A stretch of 64,000 nucleotides of DNA from Algorimicrobium hallyeonense (GTDB lineage Bacteria; Bacteroidota; Bacteroidia; Flavobacteriales; Flavobacteriaceae), in the NCBI RefSeq assembly GCF_042657385.1, contig NZ_JBHSLA010000001.1:310001-374000 (forward strand). Direction: 5' to 3'. The notes under the pieces were generated by a model. The model ran no database searches and was not told where the DNA came from. It worked only from the letters and a program-made list of their open reading frames with translations. Made by a program: the position numbers and the translations under genes. Of this stretch, positions 31,432-39,696 are shown one piece after another (position 1 is the stretch's first letter; the number at the start of each line of letters is the position of its first letter).

Positions 31432-32745
31432 ATGGAATTAAAAGATAAATTAGTATCCTCATTTATGGTATTGGAAGATCGACTTGATATCGATTCACCA
31501 GTGCATGATATTAGAAGCGAAGCAATAAAAACATTCGAAACGAACGGATTCCCTGGCAAAAAGGATGAGGCTTGGAAGTACACCTCATTAAAAAGTGTCT
31601 TAAAACATGATTATAGCGTATTTCCAAAACAGGAAAATGCATTAGATTATCAGGATGTTAAAAAGTATTTTATCCATGATATTGATACCTATAAAATTGT
31701 ATTTGTGGACGGAAAATATTCGTCGTATTTATCAGAAACTACCCACGAAGGTATTGATGTTTGTCTCATGTCATCAGCTTTAAACAAGCCTAAATACCGC
31801 TTAATCATTGAAAATTATTTCAATAAAATAGCAACTAAAGATAGTGTTACTTCTTTAAATACCGCTTTTTCACAAGAAGGTGCTTATATTCATATTCCAA
31901 AAAATAAATTGGTTGCAAAACCTATCCAAATTATCCATTTTGCTACCGGAAACGAATCGGCTTTAATGTTACAGCCTCGAAATTTAATTGTGGTGGATGA
32001 AAATTCGCATGTGCAAATTATCGAGCGCCATCAAAGTTTAACAGAAAATCCTGTTTTAACCAATAGCGTAACGGAAATCTACGCCAACAAACGTGCAATT
32101 GTTGATTATTATAAAATTCAAAATGACAATGAGCATGCATCATTAATTGATAGCACTTTCATTAATCAGAAGCGCGAAAGTCATGCCTCTGTACACACCT
32201 TTTCGTTTGGCGGAAAATTAACGCGTAACAATCTGAATTTTTATCAAAACGGGGAACGTATTGATTCTACATTAAAGGGCATTACAATTATTGGCAATAA
32301 GCAACATGTAGATCACAACACATTGGTGCATCATATTGAACCAAATTGCGAAAGTCACCAAGATTATAAAGGTATTTTTGCAGATAGTTCAACCGGCGTT
32401 TTTAATGGAAAAGTACTTGTGGACAAAGAAGCACAGAAAACCAATGCGTTTCAGGCCAACAACAACATTCTAGTGAGCGATAAAGCTAGTATCAATACCA
32501 AGCCACAATTAGAGATTTTTGCTGACGATGTTAAATGCTCACACGGTTGTACCATTGGTCAATTGGATGAAAGTGCTATGTTTTACATGCGTTCTCGTGG
32601 AATTCCCGAAAAGGAAGCTAAAGCATTACTTATGTTTGCTTTTAGTAATAACGTAATGAGCTCGGTAAAAGTCCCTGAAATAAAGGAACGTATTACCAAA
32701 ATTATTGCCAATAAATTAGGCGTAAATATTGGTTTCGATTTGTAG
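31432..32745 (+). CDS. sufD: Fe-S cluster assembly protein SufD
   Basis: A 437-residue SufB paralogue. Visible are the N-terminal KKDEAWKYTSLKSVLKHDYS segment, beta-helix strands, HHIEPNCESHQDYKGIFAD and the C-terminal KCSHGCTIGQLDESAMFYMR that carries conserved Cys and His. It pairs with SufB and SufC in the scaffold complex and helps iron entry. A 152-base gap with no visible gene separates it from sufC. Confidence 0.96.
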   Translation: MELKDKLVSSFMVLEDRLDIDSPVHDIRSEAIKTFETNGFPGKKDEAWKYTSLKSVLKHDYSVFPKQENALDYQDVKKYFIHDIDTYKIVFVDGKYSSYLSETTHEGIDVCLMSSALNKPKYRLIIENYFNKIATKDSVTSLNTAFSQEGAYIHIPKNKLVAKPIQIIHFATGNESALMLQPRNLIVVDENSHVQIIERHQSLTENPVLTNSVTEIYANKRAIVDYYKIQNDNEHASLIDSTFINQKRESHASVHTFSFGGKLTRNNLNFYQNGERIDSTLKGITIIGNKQHVDHNTLVHHIEPNCESHQDYKGIFADSSTGVFNGKVLVDKEAQKTNAFQANNNILVSDKASINTKPQLEIFADDVKCSHGCTIGQLDESAMFYMRSRGIPEKEAKALLMFAFSNNVMSSVKVPEIKERITKIIANKLGVNIGFDL

Positions 32746-32769
32746 TTAAATTAAAATCTAAAATTACGA

Positions 32770-32870
32770 GTAGTGGGAAATACCTATTTTTTTTTGAAGC
32801 TATTTCCCGCTATCCGCTAAATCTTTTTGCAAAAAAACGCAAAAAGGATACCGCTACTATCGGGGCTATT
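32770..32870. repeat. Palindromic intergenic repeat element between sufD and sufS
   Basis: The gap holds nested inverted repeats. ATCTTTTTGC (32821-32830) pairs with GCAAAAAGGAT (32839-32849) with one bulge around an A-run loop. CCGCTA copies lie on both sides (32808-32820 and 32851-32856), and TAGTGGGAAATA is inverted as TATTTCCCGCTA. The block ends in CGGGGCTATT. I recall similar CCGCTA-rich hairpin elements from intergenic regions of flavobacterial genomes, but cannot confirm copy number from this window, where I see only one. Confidence 0.6.
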
Positions 32871-32882
32871 TAAAACAAAACT

Positions 32883-34097
32883 ATGTTTAACGTAGAAAAA
32901 ATTAGACAAGATTTCCCCATTCTTCAAAGGCAAGTAAATGGTAAACCTTTAGTGTACTTAGATAATGCCGCCACATCACAAACACCGCAACAGGTTATTG
33001 ATGTTATTGTAGACTATTACAGCAATTACAACGCTAATATCCACAGAGGCGTTCACTCCTTAAGTCAAGAAGCTACCGATAAATACGAAGCAGGAAGACA
33101 CACCATTCAAAAACATTTTAATGCCAAACATGCCCATGAAATTATCATGACTGCTGGAACAACACAAGGTATTAATTTGGTTGCCAATGGTTTTTCATCA
33201 CTTTTAACAAAAGACGATGAGATTATAGTTTCAGCATTAGAACATCATAGTAATATTGTGCCATGGCAAATGTTATGCGAAAAAACAGGAGCCACTTTAA
33301 AGGTAATTCCTATGAATATGGCTGGCGAATTAATTATGGATGATTATGGTACGTTGCTGTCTAAAAACACCAAACTTGTATTTGTAAATCACATTTCAAA
33401 TGCATTAGGAACCATCAATCCAATAGAAGAAATTATTAGAAAAGCACATCAAGTTGGTGCAGCCGTTTTGGTAGATGGCGCACAAGCTTGCCCACATATA
33501 AAAGCCGATATGCAAGCCTTGGATATTGATTTCTATGTAGCTTCAGCTCATAAAATGTGCGGACCAACAGGCGTTGGTTTTTTATATGGAAAAGAAGATT
33601 GGCTTAATAAATTACCTCCTTATCAAGGTGGTGGTGAAATGATTGCCGAAGTAACGTTTGAAAAAACAACCTATGCGGATTTGCCGCATAAATTTGAAGC
33701 CGGAACACCTAATATTTGTGGTGGTATTGCTTTTGGAGCAGCCATTGATTATATGAACAACATTGGTTTTAATGCTATTGCTAGATATGAACATGAATTG
33801 TTAGAATATGCAACAACCGAACTATTAAAAATAGAAGGTCTAAAAATTTATGGGACTGCCAAAAATAAAACCTCGGTTATTTCCTTTAATTTGGAAGGAA
33901 TTCATCCCTATGATATTGGTACACTATTAGATAAAATGGGTATTGCAGTTCGTACAGGTCACCATTGTGCGCAACCTATTATGAACTTTTATAAAATTCC
34001 AGGAACAGTTAGAGCATCCTTTGCTTTTTACAACACAAAAGCTGAAGTAGATGCTTTAATTACAGGTGTTATAAAAGCACAAATGATGTTATCATAA
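32883..34097 (+). CDS. sufS: Cysteine desulfurase SufS
   Basis: A 404-residue group II cysteine desulfurase. Conserved landmarks are YLDNAATSQTP near 25-35, EHHSNIVPWQ at about 120-129, the PLP lysine Lys224 in SAHKMCGPTG and the catalytic Cys362 in RTGHHCAQP. It takes sulfur from cysteine and passes it as a persulfide to SufE, whose gene lies 1.2 kb downstream in the same direction. Two lipoprotein genes sit between sufS and sufE. Confidence 0.97.
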   Translation: MFNVEKIRQDFPILQRQVNGKPLVYLDNAATSQTPQQVIDVIVDYYSNYNANIHRGVHSLSQEATDKYEAGRHTIQKHFNAKHAHEIIMTAGTTQGINLVANGFSSLLTKDDEIIVSALEHHSNIVPWQMLCEKTGATLKVIPMNMAGELIMDDYGTLLSKNTKLVFVNHISNALGTINPIEEIIRKAHQVGAAVLVDGAQACPHIKADMQALDIDFYVASAHKMCGPTGVGFLYGKEDWLNKLPPYQGGGEMIAEVTFEKTTYADLPHKFEAGTPNICGGIAFGAAIDYMNNIGFNAIARYEHELLEYATTELLKIEGLKIYGTAKNKTSVISFNLEGIHPYDIGTLLDKMGIAVRTGHHCAQPIMNFYKIPGTVRASFAFYNTKAEVDALITGVIKAQMMLS

Positions 34098-34109
34098 ATA
34101 TCCGAAGCT

Positions 34110-34433
34110 ATGAAATTAGAAAACATACTATTTGGGCTTATTGTTTTAATCACATTTTCTTGCAGCCATACAGATGCCACAACCATGTATATTGCCAATG
34201 AGCAAGTAGATTGTGTTGGTGTAAGCCCGCAAAAATGTATGCAGATAAAATTTAACAGTCAAGACGATTGGACATTTTATTATGGACAAATAGAAGGTTT
34301 CACTTTCGAAACTGGTTATTATTATAAATTAAGCGTCTCTAAAGAAACCATGGCTAATCCACCTGCAGACGCCTCTAGCATTAAATACACCTTGGTCGAA
34401 ATTTTAGAGAAATCAACTACAGCAATTGACTAG
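34110..34433 (+). CDS. DUF4377 domain lipoprotein
   Basis: A 107-residue predicted lipoprotein (lipobox TFSC, Cys18). The mature part matches the DUF4377 pattern: MYIANEQVDCVGVSPQKCMQ, then W-x-FYYGQIEGFTFETGYYY and NPPADASS near the end. The two Cys in that domain could form a disulfide. DUF4377 often occurs with META/HslJ-type domains in envelope proteins, and a META-domain gene follows directly. Function is unknown. It is 12 bases after sufS. Confidence 0.82.
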   Translation: MKLENILFGLIVLITFSCSHTDATTMYIANEQVDCVGVSPQKCMQIKFNSQDDWTFYYGQIEGFTFETGYYYKLSVSKETMANPPADASSIKYTLVEILEKSTTAID

Positions 34434-34475
34434 TTTGGCTTTCTTTTTGTAATAAAGATATAAAAAACAACCATT

Positions 34476-35273
34476 ATGAAATATATCAGCTTACTTGTCA
34501 CCTGCCTTTTTATAGTTTCCTGTGGGAATAGTAAAAAGGCCTCTGCTATGAATAAACAAACACCTTTATCCGGTAATTATAGTATTATAGCTGTGGGAGA
34601 AAATGCCGTAATTGATGACAATCTAAACATTATGTTTAACATAGAAAAAAATAGAGTGGCAGGTTTTTCAGGTTGCAATCAGTTTTCCGGCAGTTATTCA
34701 TCTACGGGTTCTGGTTTGGAATTTGGACCATTAGCAAGCACGCGAAAAATGTGTCGTCCAGAAGCAAATAAAATTGAACAACACGTTCTAAAAGCATTAC
34801 ATGAAACCATTCGTTTTTCAGAAAATAACGGTGTAATATCTTTTTATAATAAAGAAGGAGCCGTTTTAATAACCATGAATAAATCAGAAACTTCAAACAC
34901 CGAAAAAATGAGTGATCAAAAAGAATATCAGGTAGAATATATGGCAGTTTCTCGTGGTTATTATTTAATGATTACTTATGAAAATAAAAGTATATCATTT
35001 CAAAAAGACCGAACTTCTAAAATGCAAATTAAATCGCTTTCAGAAACCGAAATAACGGCACTTAACAACAAAATTGCCGATTTAAATTTAGAGGCGCTTG
35101 AAACGTTGGAGCCACCTTCCAAAGCACATCAGTATGATGGTGCAGCTGGAGCCACTTTAAAAATCACGAAAAATGGCACAAACTACCGTACGCCAACTTT
35201 TGATGCTGGCAACCCTCCAAAAGCCATTGAAGCACTAGTTTCAGAATTAATTGCCCATACTGAAAAGCAGTAA
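34476..35273 (+). CDS. META (HslJ-like) domain lipoprotein
   Basis: A 265-residue predicted lipoprotein (lipobox IVSC, Cys16). Residues about 30-140 form a META domain with its conserved NRVAGFSGCNQFSGSY and ASTRKMC. The C-terminal part (about 150-265) is a second beta-rich domain of unknown type. META-domain proteins such as HslJ are linked to stress and antibiotic tolerance, with no defined biochemical activity. It lies between the DUF4377 lipoprotein gene and sufE, and sufE has its own promoter just downstream. Confidence 0.83.
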   Translation: MKYISLLVTCLFIVSCGNSKKASAMNKQTPLSGNYSIIAVGENAVIDDNLNIMFNIEKNRVAGFSGCNQFSGSYSSTGSGLEFGPLASTRKMCRPEANKIEQHVLKALHETIRFSENNGVISFYNKEGAVLITMNKSETSNTEKMSDQKEYQVEYMAVSRGYYLMITYENKSISFQKDRTSKMQIKSLSETEITALNNKIADLNLEALETLEPPSKAHQYDGAAGATLKITKNGTNYRTPTFDAGNPPKAIEALVSELIAHTEKQ

Positions 35274-35277
35274 ATAA

Positions 35278-35308
35278 TTGAATAGCTGCTTTTCTTATTG
35301 TATTTTTG
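35278..35308 (+). promoter_or_regulatory. Predicted Bacteroidota promoter of sufE
   Basis: TTG (35278-35280) is followed after 20 bases by TATTTTTG (35301-35308), an ideal -33/-7 pair. The first sufE ATG (35318) is only nine bases further, so the leader would be very short. Confidence 0.75.
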
Positions 35309-35317
35309 CATAAAATT

Positions 35318-35746
35318 ATGACGATGGAAATTGAAGACATACAAAACGAAATTATAGACGAATTCTCTATGTTTGAGGATTGGGAGGAACGCTATCAATA
35401 CATGATTGATTTAGGGAAAGATTTACCTTTAATTGATGCACAATATAAAACCGACGACAACCTTATATCAGGGTGTCAAAGTAAAGTTTGGGTGCATGCA
35501 GATTTGGTAGATAATAAAATTGTTTTCACAGCAGATAGTGATGCTATTATCACCAAAGGTATTATTGCTATTCTCATTCGTGCATTTTCAAATCAAGCAC
35601 CAAAAGATATAATAAACGCAAATACAGCTTTTATTGATGACATTGGCTTGAAAGACCATTTATCACCAACGCGCGCCAACGGCTTAGTAAGTATGATAAA
35701 ACAGTTAAAAATGTACGCCATAGCGTATCAAACACAGCTTAATTAA
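35318..35746 (+). CDS. sufE: SufE sulfur acceptor protein
   Basis: A 142-residue SufE family protein. The start is the ATG at 35318 (MTMEIED) or the next at 35324; the upstream TTG lies inside the promoter element. The persulfide-carrying cysteine is Cys53 in LISGCQSKVW, and the helical core includes DWEERYQYMIDLG. It accepts sulfur from SufS and delivers it to SufB. It has a likely promoter of its own besides read-through from the suf operon. Confidence 0.95.
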   Translation: MTMEIEDIQNEIIDEFSMFEDWEERYQYMIDLGKDLPLIDAQYKTDDNLISGCQSKVWVHADLVDNKIVFTADSDAIITKGIIAILIRAFSNQAPKDIINANTAFIDDIGLKDHLSPTRANGLVSMIKQLKMYAIAYQTQLN

Positions 35747-35815
35747 TTTAAACTGTAATAGTTGATTTGTTTAAACGACAAATCATAGTAAGCAATCAAC
35801 TTAACAACAAAAAAG

Positions 35816-36139
35816 ATGAGTGAAACAATAGATACAACTGCATTAGGCGAACAAATAGTTCGCGTTATTAAAACCATATTCGATCCAGAAATCCCTGTCG
35901 ATATTTACGAATTAGGATTAATTTACGATGTATTCGTTAATGAAGATTGCGATGTTAAAATCCTAATGACCTTAACAACGCCAAATTGTCCGGTAGCTGA
36001 AACATTGCCTTTAGAGGTTGAAGAGAAAGTAAAATCCATTGACAGTGTAAAATCTGCCGAAGTTGAAATTACATTTGATCCACCTTGGAGCCAAGAATTA
36101 ATGAGTGAAGAAGCCAAATTAGAATTAGGCATGCTGTAA
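35816..36139 (+). CDS. sufT: SufT-like DUF59/MIP18 family Fe-S assembly factor
   Basis: A 107-residue single-domain DUF59 protein. Typical landmarks are TIFDPEIPVDIYELGLIY near 20-37, the conserved Cys in TTPNCPVAE and the C-terminal DPPWSQELMSEEAKLELG. SufT-type proteins help Fe-S protein maturation. Its position after sufE on the same strand (70-base gap) supports this role. Confidence 0.92.
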   Translation: MSETIDTTALGEQIVRVIKTIFDPEIPVDIYELGLIYDVFVNEDCDVKILMTLTTPNCPVAETLPLEVEEKVKSIDSVKSAEVEITFDPPWSQELMSEEAKLELGML

Positions 36140-36210
36140 ACAGCACTTTCGCCTTATACTTTTCTTTTGATTGTTTAAATCATTTTTAGGCACCTAAAAC
36201 TATATTTTTA

Positions 36211-36250
36211 AATCTGGAATCTTGAACCTTCAATCTTGATCCCTTAACCT
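36211..36250. repeat. Short degenerate tandem repeat upstream of the ABC exporter gene
   Basis: The stretch carries imperfect copies of AATCTTGA(A/T)CC(C)TT in tandem, such as AATCTTGAACCTT and CAATCTTGATCCCTT. It lies immediately before the ATG at 36256. No function is evident. Confidence 0.5.
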
Positions 36251-36255
36251 AACGC

Positions 36256-38091
36256 ATGGCAAGATCTAGACTTAAATCATTAAAAGACAAAGAAAAAACT
36301 AGTTTAAGAAAGTCCTTTAGTGCATTAATTTATATTCCGCGGTTTTTTAAAGAAATTTGGAAAACGAATAAAAAACGATTCCTTTTATCTGCCATTTGCC
36401 GATTAATTGGGGCCTTTTTGCCTGTAATAATTCTTTGGGTTGGTAAGATTATTATTGATGAAATTATCCTTCAATCTGGTAGCGAAGTAACCAATTTCAC
36501 AAGACTTTGGACCTTTGTTGGTCTCGAGTTTGCTTTAATAGTTCTTTCAGATTTAGTAAGCCGCGCCATTTCACTTACAGATAGTTTACTGGGAGATGCC
36601 TATTCCATTAATTCATCTGTAACCATTATAAAAAAGACGAATCAAATAGATATTAGTCTTTTAGAAGATTCCGAATTTTATGATAAGCTGGAACGCGCCA
36701 GAACGCAAACTGCAGGACGCGTAGGCCTTATGTCTAATGCCTTGGGCGAAATACAAAGTCTTATATCCATAGCCACACTGGTTGCTGGATTAATATATTT
36801 TGAACCTTATTTAATAATTTTACTAGTACTCAGTATTATTCCTTCTTTTATTAATGAAATTTGGTTTAGTCAGCAGCAATACTCATTAGCTAGAGGTTGG
36901 ACAGCCGAAAGACGCGAATTAGATTATCTCCGTTTTATAGGTGCCAACAATCAAACAGCAAAAGAAATTAAACTTTTTGGTCTGACGGATTTTATTGTAG
37001 ATCGTTTCAAAAACCTCTCCGAAGAATATTTTCAATTAAATAAAAAACTAGCTGTAAAACGTTCCGCTTTGGGTTTTGTATTTAATGTTCTAGGAACCTT
37101 AAGTTATTATGGCGCTTATATTTTTATAATTTACCGCGTTGTTTCTGGTGTTATCACGCTAGGTGAATTGACATTTTTATCGGGATCATTTAACAGATTA
37201 ACGCGAAATCTTCAAGAATTCTTTTCAAAGTTTACAAGGATAACAGAAAGTGCACTTTATTTAAAAGATTACTTTGAGTTTATTGATTTATCTATTGTTC
37301 CAAAACACAAAGAAGATCAACCAATTCCTGAAAAAATTATGTCAGGTTTCGAATTTAGGGATGTGCATTTTTCCTATCCAGATTCTGATAATGACATTTT
37401 GAAAGGTGTGAATTTTAAAATTTCCGCTGGCGAAAAAATGGCATTTGTTGGCCAAAATGGTGCTGGAAAAACAACACTTACAAAATTGCTACTGCGCTTT
37501 TACGAACCTACTTCTGGAGAAATTTTATTAGATGGTATTAATATTAATCGCTTTAAAAAAGACGCTTATCAAAAATTTTTTGGAGTCATTTTTCAGGATT
37601 TCTTCCGGTATGAATTCACTGTAAAGGAAAATATTGCCGTGGGTGATATTGCGGAACTAGATAATCAAGAAAAAATTAAACATGCTGCCGAATTAAGTTT
37701 AGCAAGCGAAGTCATTTCAGAATTAAAAAAAGGTTACGACCAGCAACTTGGAAAGCGCTTTGCTAAAGGGCAAGAACTCTCTGGAGGGCAATGGCAAAAA
37801 GTAGCTTTAGCTAGAGCATACATGAAAAATGCCGAAGTCATGATTTTAGATGAACCAACTTCCGCATTAGATGCTAAAGCCGAGAGTGATGTTTTTAAGC
37901 GTTTTATTGGCTTAACTCAAGGGAAAACAAGCCTTATTATATCCCATAGATTCAGCACGGTCAGACAAGCGGATCGTATTTTGGTTTTGGATGAAGGCAA
38001 AATTTTAGAAATTGGCACCCACGAACAATTGATGGCTAATCAAGCGTTGTATGCACAACTCTTCCAGCTACAAGCTGAAGGGTATCAATAA
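36256..38091 (+). CDS. ABC transporter, fused permease and ATPase (exporter type)
   Basis: A 611-residue half-transporter. The N-terminal ~330 residues form a type I exporter membrane domain with about six hydrophobic segments. The C-terminal nucleotide-binding domain has Walker A GQNGAGKTT near residue 397, signature LSGGQWQKVALARA, Walker B VMILDEPTSALD and the switch His in IISHRFSTV. It should function as a dimer in the inner membrane. Substrate is unknown; candidates include lipids, peptides and drugs. It sits between sufT and DUF2480 on the same strand. Confidence 0.9.
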   Translation: MARSRLKSLKDKEKTSLRKSFSALIYIPRFFKEIWKTNKKRFLLSAICRLIGAFLPVIILWVGKIIIDEIILQSGSEVTNFTRLWTFVGLEFALIVLSDLVSRAISLTDSLLGDAYSINSSVTIIKKTNQIDISLLEDSEFYDKLERARTQTAGRVGLMSNALGEIQSLISIATLVAGLIYFEPYLIILLVLSIIPSFINEIWFSQQQYSLARGWTAERRELDYLRFIGANNQTAKEIKLFGLTDFIVDRFKNLSEEYFQLNKKLAVKRSALGFVFNVLGTLSYYGAYIFIIYRVVSGVITLGELTFLSGSFNRLTRNLQEFFSKFTRITESALYLKDYFEFIDLSIVPKHKEDQPIPEKIMSGFEFRDVHFSYPDSDNDILKGVNFKISAGEKMAFVGQNGAGKTTLTKLLLRFYEPTSGEILLDGININRFKKDAYQKFFGVIFQDFFRYEFTVKENIAVGDIAELDNQEKIKHAAELSLASEVISELKKGYDQQLGKRFAKGQELSGGQWQKVALARAYMKNAEVMILDEPTSALDAKAESDVFKRFIGLTQGKTSLIISHRFSTVRQADRILVLDEGKILEIGTHEQLMANQALYAQLFQLQAEGYQ

Positions 38092-38109
38092 ATAATTTAA
38101 CTTTGTATT

Positions 38110-38616
38110 ATGGAAGAAGAAATAATTAATCGCGTTGCCAATAGCAAACTCGTTACCTTTGATTTAGAAGATTACTACCCAAAAGGGTCTCGTATGACTT
38201 TAGATATTAAGGACTGGTTGCAGGAAGGAATTGTGCTCCGTGAAAAGGATTTTAGAGAACAGGTTAAAAATCATGAATGGCAACAATATCAAGATGCCTA
38301 TGTGGCTATTTATTGTTCTACAGATGCTATTGTGCCAGCTTGGGCTTATATGCTTATCACTATTTCTTTAGCGTCTATTTCCAAAAAAACGGTTTTAGGC
38401 GATTTGGACTTATTAGAAACCACTTTGTATGAAGAAATTATTTCAAATTTAGATGTTTCTGAGTTTCAAGACAAAGCTATTATTATTAAAGGCTGCTCTA
38501 AAAAACCGGTTCCGGTAAACGCTTATCTCATGATTACCAACAAATTAAAACCGGTTGTAAAATCCATAATGTTTGGCGAAGCTTGCTCAAGTGTGCCATT
38601 ATTTAAAAGAAAATAG
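38110..38616 (+). CDS. DUF2480 family protein
   Basis: A 168-residue soluble protein matching DUF2480, a family largely confined to Bacteroidota. Recognisable parts are VTFDLEDYYPKGSRMTLDI, the invariant-looking AIVPAWAYMLI and KGCSKKPVPVNAYLMI near the C-terminus. The function is unknown. The gene commonly follows suf genes in the phylum, as here, which makes an Fe-S-related role possible. It is 18 bases after the ABC transporter stop. Confidence 0.85.
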   Translation: MEEEIINRVANSKLVTFDLEDYYPKGSRMTLDIKDWLQEGIVLREKDFREQVKNHEWQQYQDAYVAIYCSTDAIVPAWAYMLITISLASISKKTVLGDLDLLETTLYEEIISNLDVSEFQDKAIIIKGCSKKPVPVNAYLMITNKLKPVVKSIMFGEACSSVPLFKRK

Positions 38617-38624
38617 TACTTTTG
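38617..38624 (+). promoter_or_regulatory. Predicted -7 promoter element of the DUF3078 gene
   Basis: TACTTTTG matches TAnnTTTG, directly after the DUF2480 stop and 36 bases before the next ATG. The -33 element is unclear. Confidence 0.5.
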
Positions 38625-38660
38625 TAAGAGAAATAATCACTAATTAATCCATAAAACCCT

Positions 38661-39623
38661 ATGAAAAGAATCTTTACTATCGGTTTAGTGCTGCTTGCGA
38701 CAGCCTCGTTTTCGCAAACAAAGGAAGAGCTAAAAGAGCAAAAAGCTGAAAAACAAGCCGCTGCAGATGCGTTGCAAGCAGAAGCTGATGATTTACAGAA
38801 ACAAATAGACGCCTTTCCTGGTTGGAAATTTGGTGCTTTTGGTACCATTGGTGCTAGTTTTTCTGAATTTAACAATTGGTATGGCCAAGGAACACCTAAT
38901 AATGCTTCTGGAAACATAACGATTACACTTAATCCTTATGCCAAATTAGACCGCGAAAAATATTTCTGGTATAACACAGGAAATATTAACTTAAGCTGGG
39001 TAAAATTTGATGACAAAGACGATCCAACTGATGATAGTAGCTTTAGAGAAGCTAATGATGTGTTTAACGTAACATCGCTATTTGGTTATAAAATAGCTAA
39101 AAATTTAGCAGCTTCTACGCTTGCTGAATACCGTACAACTTTAATCAACAACTTTAATGACCCAGGTTATCTAGACGTTGGTGTTGGTGTAACTTGGACG
39201 CCTCTTGAAAATTTAATAGTAGTGGTTCACCCATTAAACTACAACTTTGTATTTGCTGATAATGATGCTATTTTCGAATCGTCTTTAGGTGCAAAAGTAG
39301 TGGCTAATTATGGTCGTTCATTTGGAAAACTAGATTTCAACTCGAATCTTTCTGCTTTTATGAGTTATGAAGATTCTAATCTATCTAACTGGACTTGGAT
39401 TAACGCTATTGGATATAAGCTTTGGAAAGGCATCGGATTAGGTTTTGAGCTTGGTTTAAGAGACAACAAGCAGGAGGCTGTTAACTTTGCTAACAAACAA
39501 TATGAAGTACGTTTGGCTAACAATGGAGGTGTTATAGACCCTACAGATCCGCAACCAACTTTCGACAATGTAGATAATGATTTACAAGTTTACTATACCT
39601 TTGGTTTGAGCTATTCGTTCTAA
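38661..39623 (+). CDS. DUF3078 domain outer-membrane beta-barrel-like protein
   Basis: A 320-residue exported protein. The signal peptide (MKRIFTIGLVLLATASFS then QT) is followed by a charged helix (about 20-50, KEELKEQKAEKQAAADAL) that may be a coiled coil. Amphipathic beta strands then run to a C-terminus ending in FGLSYSF, with aromatic termini typical of outer-membrane barrels. This fits DUF3078, a Bacteroidota family often found next to DUF2480. Function is unknown. A strong bidirectional terminator follows. Confidence 0.85.
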   Translation: MKRIFTIGLVLLATASFSQTKEELKEQKAEKQAAADALQAEADDLQKQIDAFPGWKFGAFGTIGASFSEFNNWYGQGTPNNASGNITITLNPYAKLDREKYFWYNTGNINLSWVKFDDKDDPTDDSSFREANDVFNVTSLFGYKIAKNLAASTLAEYRTTLINNFNDPGYLDVGVGVTWTPLENLIVVVHPLNYNFVFADNDAIFESSLGAKVVANYGRSFGKLDFNSNLSAFMSYEDSNLSNWTWINAIGYKLWKGIGLGFELGLRDNKQEAVNFANKQYEVRLANNGGVIDPTDPQPTFDNVDNDLQVYYTFGLSYSF

Positions 39624-39645
39624 AACAAACGTATTATTTTAAAAT

Positions 39646-39680
39646 AAAAAAGCTCCGAAGTTACACTTCGGAGCTTTTTT
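39646..39680. terminator. Strong bidirectional terminator between the DUF3078 gene and the PBP1A gene
   Basis: AAAAAAGCTCCGAAG (39646-39660) pairs perfectly with CTTCGGAGCTTTTTT (39666-39680), with a five-base loop. It serves both convergent genes. Confidence 0.92.
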
Positions 39681-39696
39681 ATTTAACGTCATTTTG

